NCBI GenBank assembly: GCA_015231955.1
Contig: JADGAN010000007.1
Coordinates: 1 to 64,000, forward strand
DNA from: Oligoflexia bacterium
Lineage (GTDB): Bacteria; Bdellovibrionota; Bacteriovoracia; Bacteriovoracales; Bacteriovoracaceae
Reading direction: 5' to 3'
DNA: 64,000 bases
Under the pieces are notes generated by a model. The model saw only the letters and a list, made by a program, of their open reading frames with translations, was not told where the DNA came from and made no database searches. Every line of letters starts with the position of its first letter. Position 1 is the stretch's first letter. A program made the translations under genes and the position numbers. Of this stretch, positions 29,596 through 37,811 are shown in pieces.

Positions 29596-31221
29596 TTACA
29601 AATCTTCAAAAAAAGAGTTACTTCCTCTTGAAGCAGCAAGCAAAGCGTATAAAATCCTTCCTAGTGGCAACTTCGATTCCGATGCCCTTAAAGCAGTAGT
29701 GGCCCACTCTTTAGGCAATGCTTCCTTGGTAGGATTCCATTGGTTTTTAATTGTCTTATCTAGTGCTATGTAGGGTTTGACATCCATTTCTGGGGTCCAT
29801 AGAAAATCGGGATGGGCATTGACATACCACTCTCCACCTAAAATATCACCTTGATCATCGAGTTCTAAATCATAGTAATAAGTAACTTTGATTAAGTTAT
29901 CCATGCTAGGATCATCATTTCCTTGCATAGGAGAGGTTTCACTTGCATAGGTAATATTCATGACGACTCCTACAACTTTTTTGGCATTGGGTGCACGAAA
30001 GCGTGCAAATTTATCGTTAGAATAATCCTTTAATGCAATAGCTGCACTTGTAGCATCAGGGTAGGTTTCAAATGTTTGAGGATTAAAATAACTATATTTA
30101 TAGGAGACTACCGGTTGATTCCATACTTCATAATCGTAGTTTGCATCAATGATAAAACTTTTTTTATTAATTCCCATTTGGTTTACTACCGACATATGCC
30201 AAGAGCCGGGATTAGTATCAAAACATTCTCTGTTTAAAATACGTCCGTTTTCAGGATCTTTTTTTATCTCTTCACTTTTGACATTACACCTTCCTCCAAT
30301 AAATTTTGCTCTAAAATCAAAATTGGCCCAAAAAAGTGAAATCAATGCTTTTATATCAGCAGGATAGAAAATGATTTTATGCTTGGTATTGGCGGTAGTT
30401 ACGCTAACTGGATGTAGTGGTCTGGGTACCATATAGCTAGCAGCGGCCCATCCATGGCAGATCCCCATCCAAGTCTCAACCTTCCAGTTTGTGTTGTAAT
30501 ACTCCTCTCCTTCTTGCCACATTTTATTAGTTAATTGAAAATTTTTATCGTCAATTAAGAGATCATATTTTTCGGAGGGAGAAAGCATATGACTCTTATT
30601 ATTTTTTATATAGTCACTTGCCGGGTTCTTCTGTACATATTTATGAAATGCATACCAGGCACTATCACTCCCCCATATTGTATCCCAAATAGTTCGAATA
30701 AAGCCAACCGATGCATTTGCCTTGGGATCGGCATAACGAAACCCTAGCTGTCCTTTATAGATTGGCCAATAATCATCAGACCAAGGCCGTTCTACTAATT
30801 TGCCTTCAGTAAGCTTAGCTTTATCCATTTCGAAAATATTTCTCTCCATGGAACTAGGATTAAAGACAAAATCTTCCGCCAAATCATCCTCCAAGTAAGC
30901 AGAGAACACCCCGACGCCAATATCAGGATAATCAAATTGATCCTTCTCAATCATGTGATTGCGAAGTTGATAACGTCTCTTTGCAAGCAACTCTTGTTGT
31001 GCTTCCGTTAAAACTTTTTGGGATAAAACTTGGCCATTACTATTTTTTTTTACGACTTGCTCATTCATCACCGTAAAAGGATCTTGATGAAAACGATTTA
31101 AAAATGTTTTTACTTGATGATCTTTCGTAATTAGAACCTGCTCACTGTGATCAGCACTAGCAATTCCCATAGTAGCAAAAAAGAGCAACGATAATTTAAC
31201 GCTAACCCTAAACATCTTCAT
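29596..31221 (-). CDS. Secreted oomycete-type transglutaminase (Pep-13-motif family), long form
   Basis: An exported 541-residue protein; the signal peptide ends near A-S-A-D. The core matches the transglutaminase-elicitor family (oomycete GP42/M81-type). It has P-W-S-D-D-Y-W-P-I-Y, then G-I-C-H-G-W-A-A-A-S (nucleophile Cys about 255), a later G-S-W-H (His about 342) and F-I-I-D-A-N (Asp about 359). Immediately after comes V-W-N-Q-P-V, the start of the Pep-13 segment that plants recognise in GP42. The spacing supports a Cys-His-Asp transamidase that would cross-link Gln to Lys. ATG 31221 is preferred, with TTGGAGG ahead. A shorter paralogue lies at 44523-45632. Export is visible; the target is unknown. 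Confidence 0.82.
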   Translation of the reverse strand: MKMFRVSVKLSLLFFATMGIASADHSEQVLITKDHQVKTFLNRFHQDPFTVMNEQVVKKNSNGQVLSQKVLTEAQQELLAKRRYQLRNHMIEKDQFDYPDIGVGVFSAYLEDDLAEDFVFNPSSMERNIFEMDKAKLTEGKLVERPWSDDYWPIYKGQLGFRYADPKANASVGFIRTIWDTIWGSDSAWYAFHKYVQKNPASDYIKNNKSHMLSPSEKYDLLIDDKNFQLTNKMWQEGEEYYNTNWKVETWMGICHGWAAASYMVPRPLHPVSVTTANTKHKIIFYPADIKALISLFWANFDFRAKFIGGRCNVKSEEIKKDPENGRILNRECFDTNPGSWHMSVVNQMGINKKSFIIDANYDYEVWNQPVVSYKYSYFNPQTFETYPDATSAAIALKDYSNDKFARFRAPNAKKVVGVVMNITYASETSPMQGNDDPSMDNLIKVTYYYDLELDDQGDILGGEWYVNAHPDFLWTPEMDVKPYIALDKTIKNQWNPTKEALPKEWATTALRASESKLPLGRILYALLAASRGSNSFFEDL

Positions 31222-31434
31222 AAGACAGACCTCCAATTAATAGGTAAATTTTTTTCGCAACTGCTTCTCATTCAAAGCAACAGAAGACGTTAATGATTAT
31301 TGCAATCATTGTTCCAAAAAATAGCACTGTTTTTGGCACAAATGCTGACAATCCTGACAAGGACAGATCCCTATATTCGCCATTTCGGAAAAAGTGCCAT
31401 CTAGGGTCATCTTCTTTTTTGACAAGCAGGCCAA

Positions 31435-32641
31435 CTAATGAACCGCACAGCTCTCCTTTTTCATGACAGCAATATAGCTAAGTGAAGGGCAAAAGGGGAA
31501 CAAATCGATCATTTGAAACAGTGGTGTCAACAAATTTAACAATCTAATTTGCATAATTCCAAAACTCTTTCGCTTAAAAATTTTTCCATTGATGATCCAA
31601 GGAAATACTCCTGCACGATTAAAGGGTATTATCCTCTCGATTTTAAAATTTGCTTCCCTCCCCAGATTTTCGAGAGATCGCTTGCAATAACGACGCTTAT
31701 GGCCCACCAAGTGATCAAAACTTCCAAAGAGTAACTCCCCTCTTGGCACCAAAACGATCGCGTGAAAAAAGTTTTAAGGTTTGCAAGTAAAGTGGATTGA
31801 TATCAGTTGCAATATAGTGAGGTCGTGGAATAAATTTCTTGGTTAAATTACCTATCCCAGCGCCTACTTCCAAGACATTTTGCCCGAGGTATGGCCGAAT
31901 TTTTGATGCCATCCAACTATTAAAACGTTCAGCTGAGCTAAGCCTTGCCAGCATTCCACTACCATGTTCATCATCGATAAACACATCGTAGAGGAATCGA
32001 TACTTCAATGCAGTTAAAGCGCTTAGGATTGTTTTCCATGCCTCTTTTTGAGGTTTAAGTTTAGTCGGAAGGGCCATTTTCACAACAATAGCATTCCGTT
32101 GAGACAGTTTTGTCGTTAGTTCGGCCCAAATTCTAAAATCTCCTGAGTGCAGTGGAATACTCTTTAACAAAGCAGAACGTATCAAGCATAGGCCTGGTGA
32201 TCCCTCTACTACATCGACATGGATCTGCTTTTTGGTAAAGGGAGTGAGCATCTGCAGTAAAATATTAGAGTCAATGAGCGAGGTCGGTTCACAAATAGCA
32301 GTTAATTCATAATCAATAGAAGATAAGGCATTTTTGATCGTGGCCCCTAACCCTACTTGTCTTGGATTCTGTTTAAATACCCAAGATTTTTTTGCATTTT
32401 GAATCTGATGTAAAACAATAGCAGCTGTTCTATCAGTCGAAGAATCATCAATCACATTGATCTGTAATGGAGAGCAAAAATCTCCTATTTCTAAATTGTT
32501 TAAGCGTTCAATCAACGGAGCAATAATTGCTTCATGATTACGAACAGGAATAATAATAGCAAGAGATGATTGCCTTTTTTCCCATAATTGACCTCTTCTT
32601 CTGTTATTCTCACTACAATGAGAATTAGGTTTCTGATTTGA
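31435..32641 (-). pseudogene. Decayed bifunctional GT2 glycosyltransferase / class I methyltransferase
   Basis: Reading leftwards, the first part is a family-2 glycosyltransferase: L-A-I-I-I-P-V-R-N-H-E, then I-N-V-I-D-D-S-S-T-D-R-T. It passes into a SAM-binding motif, V-L-E-V-G-A-G-I-G-N-L-T. The frame then breaks near 31750-31715. The second part (L-V-P-R-G-E-L-L-F-G-S-F-D-H-L-V-G-H-K-R-R-Y, then F-N-R-A-G-V) continues in another frame as the known C-terminal tail of GT2-methyltransferase fusions. The central methyltransferase motifs (the V-L-E-H-I region and the acidic strand) are missing, so there is an internal deletion as well as a frameshift. No ATG, GTG or TTG exists in frame between the stop at 32642 and codon 32515, which is downstream of the first beta strand. 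Confidence 0.8.
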
Positions 32642-32793
32642 TCAGTTCGGTTTGGTATAACTACGTCAAATTCTGTGTCTCCATAAAACCCAAGTTCGAC
32701 TCTTGGTTAGCTGATTTTTCCATGCTTGCTCGAAAAGATGGTCTTGTAATATTGTAGATTATATATTGCTCTATTTTCTTTTAGAGGGAAACT

Positions 32794-34797
32794 ATGCTGA
32801 GTGAAAAACTACCTCGGGTAATTCTTGTAATTGCTCTTTTACTTTTTTTATCTACCACACTATTCGCCAAGGATCCTCCTGCAAAAAAAAAATGGTTACC
32901 AGACAACTTCTTTTATCCGGGGTTGCCTCAGCTCACTATTCCTCCCACTCAAGTGGCCAAACCTTCTACTTCTTCCAATGCTTTGGGAGTAGAATTTGGT
33001 CGCATGCTCTCTGGTGTTACTTCATGGATGAATGACAGACGTAATCTACCACTCTCTCCTAATACTTGTAGTAATGATATAGAGATCAGACGCACCAATA
33101 GTGATACCATTAAAACACATAATGTTGCTACGGCGCTAGAGTTGTTACTCACCAAAGGTGATCTGGACAAGAAAGAGGTTTGTATTGATTTTGATGGAAC
33201 ACTTTTTCAAAAGACAACCATCCTTCCCAACTTGGAAAAGGTGAATCAATATAGCAACACAATGAAGGCGTGTTTACAGGAAAAATTAGGGAGTGGATTT
33301 AACGCTGACAAATACAATGAAATCTATCCTTCTAATCAGAAGGATTTAGAGATGAGACTGCGCCAACTATCAGGCGGAGACTTTGACATCTTCAATGCTC
33401 AAAATAAAGCGATCTCGGGTCAAAACTATACCCCTATCGGAGATATCAATGCGATAAAAAAAGCACTTAGTGAGCTGAGTAAAAAGAGAACTGATATCTA
33501 CATTTGCACAGCAGGGAGTTGTTCTGGTAACAAAAGAATAGCAGCATTACAAAGCTTATCATCTCCTCCTGAGTTTGATGCCATGGCAAAATGCCGAGAT
33601 ACATCGCACAGAACTGATGTGACTAAAAGAGAAGTACTGCAAACAAAAGACCCCAACAAAACCATGGTTCTCATTGATAACAACGATACTGAGATCAACG
33701 ATTTTGCAAAGGCCGGAGGAGAAACACAACGCTTTCATGTTGTTGATGAAAGCGGCAAAAATATGCTAGATGAGATCACTTCTGAAAACAAAGATAGCAA
33801 TCATGATGATATTGTTACCTTCTTTCAGTACCTCACCAATAATGCACTAAATGCATACCCCAAGCATGAAGATGGTCGCCCAGTGGAGGAAGCGATCCCT
33901 CCCGCAGTAAAGGCCCTTATGGCAGCAGTAAAGGATTGCTCCAATAAAGATAAAAATTTGGAGCAAGTAAAAGTTAATTTACAAAATAAAACTAACGAAT
34001 ATCTCGATGCTCTAAAAAGCATGGAAAAAAGTCTCCAACAAAATCTTAGTACGGCCATTGAAACAACGCTAGTTAAACAAACCAAGACTCAAAAAATTAT
34101 CCCTTTAAACGACATACGCCGATACCTAGGAAAGCATAATTCCATAACGATTAATGGAAAGAAGATGACACCTTTTGATCTTGGGTCATCTGAAGAAGAG
34201 TCCTCCATCACTAACTTAATTTCTTCCATCCTAAATAACCTTAATGCCTCTAAAGAGCTTCGCGAAAAAATATTATCTGGATACCAAGCAAATAAGAGTG
34301 GCGCCTATCCCGATTTAAGCAGTATCTACGCCGATCATATGAATGCAAAAGATGCTCACGTTGCAAATCGATTTTTTCAGACGATCAACTTATTACACCA
34401 AAATATAGTAATGAAACCGGCCATGCCGGGAGTTGGTGTTCTTACCTCCAACCAATACAAGATAAGCAAGGGAGCAAGTCAAGAAATCACCCTACAGCTA
34501 GGTGAAAGTACCACCGAATATAGCATAAAAGGAGCTTACTCGATCGAATCAGCTGATGGTGCCGTTAAGATTGGTTCTATGGGTACAGAGCTTAATTCCA
34601 CTATATCCAGCAGCAATGATGGTCACCTCAAGCATGCCAAGGTAAACACCTATAAAACAGACACTCTTAAATTTAACGACACTGCTGCGGCCAATGATTT
34701 TCTACGGGCGCATTCAGACGCCTCTGCTCAGATTGTATTTGATAGGAAGAAGTTAGACCAAAACCTCTTGAGACTACGCCCAAACGGAGGTCAATAA
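32794..34797 (+). CDS. Exported HAD-fold phosphatase-like protein
   Basis: A 667-residue protein with a signal peptide (hydrophobic 9-24, ending L-F-A-K). A HAD domain is visible: V-C-I-D-F-D-G-T-L-F (nucleophile Asp132 and Asp134), Y-I-C-T-A-G-S (motif II, Thr239) and T-M-V-L-I-D-N-N-D-T-E (motif III/IV acidic residues, about 290-300). It resembles DUF2608-type exported HAD proteins. The C-terminal half (about 350-667) is charged and helical, then beta-rich, with no family I recognise. A second exported HAD protein lies at 52104-54848 and shares this architecture only in the HAD part. AGAGGGAAACT precedes ATG. Substrate unknown; acting outside the cytoplasm is likely. Confidence 0.7.
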   Translation: MLSEKLPRVILVIALLLFLSTTLFAKDPPAKKKWLPDNFFYPGLPQLTIPPTQVAKPSTSSNALGVEFGRMLSGVTSWMNDRRNLPLSPNTCSNDIEIRRTNSDTIKTHNVATALELLLTKGDLDKKEVCIDFDGTLFQKTTILPNLEKVNQYSNTMKACLQEKLGSGFNADKYNEIYPSNQKDLEMRLRQLSGGDFDIFNAQNKAISGQNYTPIGDINAIKKALSELSKKRTDIYICTAGSCSGNKRIAALQSLSSPPEFDAMAKCRDTSHRTDVTKREVLQTKDPNKTMVLIDNNDTEINDFAKAGGETQRFHVVDESGKNMLDEITSENKDSNHDDIVTFFQYLTNNALNAYPKHEDGRPVEEAIPPAVKALMAAVKDCSNKDKNLEQVKVNLQNKTNEYLDALKSMEKSLQQNLSTAIETTLVKQTKTQKIIPLNDIRRYLGKHNSITINGKKMTPFDLGSSEEESSITNLISSILNNLNASKELREKILSGYQANKSGAYPDLSSIYADHMNAKDAHVANRFFQTINLLHQNIVMKPAMPGVGVLTSNQYKISKGASQEITLQLGESTTEYSIKGAYSIESADGAVKIGSMGTELNSTISSSNDGHLKHAKVNTYKTDTLKFNDTAAANDFLRAHSDASAQIVFDRKKLDQNLLRLRPNGGQ

Positions 34798-34936
34798 AAG
34801 AGGTACTAGCTCCTTAAAAAAGTCGGTTGGCACCAAATCCCTTTACACTGACATCCCTTAATATTCTCTTGCTTTTACCGATAAGCAAGCTAACCATAGC
34901 TCTCTCTACTACTTTAAAAAAACCGGAGGTAAAACT

Positions 34937-36286
34937 ATGTTGCCTTGTCGTTTCCCGTTATTGCTACTCTCGCTGCTCTCACTGCTCTCGCTGCTTTTGC
35001 CCTTGGGCACTCGGGCCGCAGCAACGTGTGAAAAGCACCTCTTGATTGGCGATCTTCATGGAAGTTTAAAGAGTGCTATCGATTATTTGGCCCACGCTGG
35101 TTTTGTCGATCCTGCGACTGGAGAGTTATTGGAGAGGCCGCCGATGGACACCTGCCTGGTTTTTGCCGGTGACTACATCGATCGCGGCGATCATAGCCTG
35201 GAACTCTATCAATACTTGAGCGAAGTGGCGTCGCAGATGGCGCTTAAGACAGGAGATCGCGAACGGGTGATTCGCGTGATGGGAAATCATGAACTCGCCA
35301 TTTTGCAAAACAACACCCAGTATGCCAATTGGAACTCATGCCAAGTAACTTTTCTCACCGCTGAAACTCCATTGCCCGATGATCCGGCAAAGTATCCCGT
35401 CATTCGCAAAGAAGGGAGTGAATACGCTCTCTATGCTGAAAGCAAAGACCCCGCCACTAGGAAGAGCTGTGAGGAGAAGCGCTACTTAGGCCCTACAAGC
35501 TTAAGCAACACCACTGAGCGCTTGCTACAAACAAATATCGTAAGGCCGTGTGAAAAACTTAATAGCAGTTTTCAAACGAAGCTTTTCTCGCGGGAGCTTC
35601 AGCAATTCCGTGAGCGCCTCCTCTTTGATATCCAAGAGAAGCATCTTGTGAGCGCCTACCACTTTAAGGCCAAAAACAACAAGGGGATCGAACAATCGAT
35701 GGTGGTCACCCATGCAGGGATTACCCAGGCGCTTTGTGATGAGTATAAGAAGGGGCCGCCTCCACGTGATAGCATCGATCCGGAGGCGATGGTAAAGTGG
35801 CTAAACGATAGCGTCCGTGCAGAAAAAACACTTGAGGCCTTTGAAATCTCGGCCGCCAATAACAATCGCAGTCGGCAAAAGATCCTTTTTCGTGGGAAAG
35901 GAGGCAACGAAGGGGACAATGGAATCTTTTGGAATCGCGCACTCGCTCGCTGTAACGACGTCTCCTTTGGACAAATCAAAGGCCACGACGTTGTAAAAGT
36001 AGAAGAGATAGCAAAGGACGCCGGAGCGGAACAAGAGCGGCCGATCTTCTATTTAGATGTTGGCGCCTCAGAAGGGTATCAAAAAATTTATAACGAACCA
36101 CGCGCTTATTGGCAACTCAGCACTAAGGCCCCTCCGATGGCGATGAAGGAAGGGATTGCGAAGATCGCACTGGTTCCACCTAAACTTCTCTCACGCTTAC
36201 CGCGCCCTTGCCCCCCATCGCTTAAGCAAGCGCTTGATCTCCTCCAGCAAGGAAATGGCCTAACAAATCAATGCCCGAGCAAATAA
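34937..36286 (+). CDS. Exported PPP-type metallophosphatase (Shewanella-like)
   Basis: A 449-residue calcineurin-like phosphoesterase with a strong signal peptide (L-L-L-L-S-L-L-S-L-L-S-L-L-L-P). All PPP metal-site motifs are seen in order: G-D-L-H-G, G-D-Y-I-D-R-G, G-N-H-E, V-T-H-A-G and a late K-G-H-D-V-V. The set G-D-x-H-G / G-D-x-x-D-R-G / G-N-H-E defines the PPP Ser/Thr/Tyr phosphatase group, and the exported bacterial form resembles Shewanella-like protein phosphatases. CCGGAGG precedes the ATG. It lies within a run of exported enzymes that could act on eukaryotic-type protein modifications. Its peptide versus nucleotide (ApaH-like) specificity cannot be decided here. Confidence 0.85.
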   Translation: MLPCRFPLLLLSLLSLLSLLLPLGTRAAATCEKHLLIGDLHGSLKSAIDYLAHAGFVDPATGELLERPPMDTCLVFAGDYIDRGDHSLELYQYLSEVASQMALKTGDRERVIRVMGNHELAILQNNTQYANWNSCQVTFLTAETPLPDDPAKYPVIRKEGSEYALYAESKDPATRKSCEEKRYLGPTSLSNTTERLLQTNIVRPCEKLNSSFQTKLFSRELQQFRERLLFDIQEKHLVSAYHFKAKNNKGIEQSMVVTHAGITQALCDEYKKGPPPRDSIDPEAMVKWLNDSVRAEKTLEAFEISAANNNRSRQKILFRGKGGNEGDNGIFWNRALARCNDVSFGQIKGHDVVKVEEIAKDAGAEQERPIFYLDVGASEGYQKIYNEPRAYWQLSTKAPPMAMKEGIAKIALVPPKLLSRLPRPCPPSLKQALDLLQQGNGLTNQCPSK

Positions 36287-36324
36287 GCACAAGCAATAAA
36301 TTCCCAAAGAACAAAGGATCTCTT

Positions 36325-37716
36325 ATGCAAAAAAATCAACGTAAACGTAAACTATTTCCAAGCGTGGCCTGTAATCAAATAGTTTTATTTTTTGCACTCC
36401 TGCTATTATTGACATTCACAACAACAGCTTATGCCCAGTTTGGCAAGAGAACTCACTGCCTTGTGCTCAAGGGAGCAGATCCTGATGGTGCCTTTAGCGA
36501 AAACCTCTTTCACCAAGGGGATGTGAAAATATTGGGCGAGCAATGCGAGACATTTCCTAACTGGCATGCGCTGTTTTCCTACTACAAAAATTCGTTAAAA
36601 AATCTACCCTCGGATCAACATCAAATTTTCATAGTACAGGCCGCCCATGGGAAGTGTGGAGGAGGAATAGAAGATCATAGTGGGGCAGAAATTATTGAAA
36701 AGCTGCACGAAATCTCCAGTACCCATCAAGTAGCAGCTTATCTAGACTCTTGTTTTTCAGGCGACATCTTTAATCAAACTTCATGCTCTGCCTGGCCACC
36801 CAATCTTTGCCTTGCAACTACTTCCGTTAAAGGGCATGTCTCTTTGAATCTTAGCACTCCACTAGCAATGCAAATCAGTGGATACGATTTTTTGCAAAAG
36901 AATATGGAAGATCTCTTTAATGGGGCCCCAGATGGACTTATTTCATCTGGCATGGTTTTAGGAGAAGATGATAAACTGACACTAACACCTGATAATGTCC
37001 CTGCAGATCCCTTTTGTTGTAATCCGCATCCTCATAAGCAAAGTGCAAGGTGTAAAATCGTTGGTCATCCGCTCTCTAATACCCATCAGAAAACTATTGA
37101 TGTTATTCGTGATCTACTCACAATCGATTCTTCCCTCCTTTGTAACGAACAGCAAATTCGCCGGGCCGCTTGTCGCAATTTCCGCTTTCACTATGGAAGA
37201 AATTCTCCCTCGGCCTTCATTGATTTGATCAGTAAATCTGGAAAAGAGGGGTATGACACTTTTTTAAAAGCACATGTGCATTTTGATATCAATCAGGCCG
37301 ATGAATTTGGGCGCACACCAATGTATGAAGCAGCAAAAAACATACTCACTAGTGCAGCACCTAAGCAATTTGAAACAACCTTATCTTTTTTACTAGAACA
37401 GGGAGCAGATATTTATTCTACTCTAAGCAGCGCTCTTGCAAATCCACTAATGTCTTTAAAAGCATCAACCCTGTTTTCATCAAGTAATGCGATAGCTTTT
37501 CTCAAGCGTTTTCCTCAAAATTCACAACAAAAATCCAAATTAGTAAAAGAGCTTGTGGCCATAGTAGAAACCGAATATAAGAAAGCTCCCTCCGGCTCTC
37601 TTGCACTTCGAAGAAATGCTCAAAAAATACTTCTAAGCTTGGTACCTCCAGCTGAAGAAAAACTATACCGTGAGTTACAAATCAAAATAGAAAATCTCAG
37701 AGAAAAAATATATTAA
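36325..37716 (+). CDS. Exported caspase-fold cysteine protease with ankyrin-like tail
   Basis: About 463 residues from ATG 36325. The longer frame from 36271 overlaps the upstream gene and places the signal peptide too far in. A signal peptide (hydrophobic L-F-F-A-L-L-L-L-L-T-F) ends near A-Y-A-Q. The caspase/C14-like dyad is seen as Q-A-A-H-G (His about 108) and Y-L-D-S-C-F-S-G-D (Cys about 143), the D-S-C-x-S-G of metacaspase-like clan CD enzymes. The C-terminal half includes V-H-F-D-I-N-Q-A-D-E-F-G-R-T-P-M-Y-E-A-A, a typical ankyrin repeat turn, and a second weaker repeat, L-L-E-Q-G-A-D-I. It follows the phosphatase gene by 38 bases, so the two may be co-transcribed. Confidence 0.78.
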   Translation: MQKNQRKRKLFPSVACNQIVLFFALLLLLTFTTTAYAQFGKRTHCLVLKGADPDGAFSENLFHQGDVKILGEQCETFPNWHALFSYYKNSLKNLPSDQHQIFIVQAAHGKCGGGIEDHSGAEIIEKLHEISSTHQVAAYLDSCFSGDIFNQTSCSAWPPNLCLATTSVKGHVSLNLSTPLAMQISGYDFLQKNMEDLFNGAPDGLISSGMVLGEDDKLTLTPDNVPADPFCCNPHPHKQSARCKIVGHPLSNTHQKTIDVIRDLLTIDSSLLCNEQQIRRAACRNFRFHYGRNSPSAFIDLISKSGKEGYDTFLKAHVHFDINQADEFGRTPMYEAAKNILTSAAPKQFETTLSFLLEQGADIYSTLSSALANPLMSLKASTLFSSSNAIAFLKRFPQNSQQKSKLVKELVAIVETEYKKAPSGSLALRRNAQKILLSLVPPAEEKLYRELQIKIENLREKIY

Positions 37717-37811
37717 CACCTACAATTAACAACAAAAAGTCTTGCACTGCTATCCAGTCTAATATATACATCATCGCCTATCTGAACGTGGCAAACAACC
37801 TAGGAGTTTTT

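Noticed and set aside
31715-32515. 266-residue frame as an intact glycosyltransferase gene
   Set aside because: Its TTG start lies after the first conserved strand, its end is frameshifted, and the rest of the fusion protein continues in another frame, so it is part of a pseudogene.
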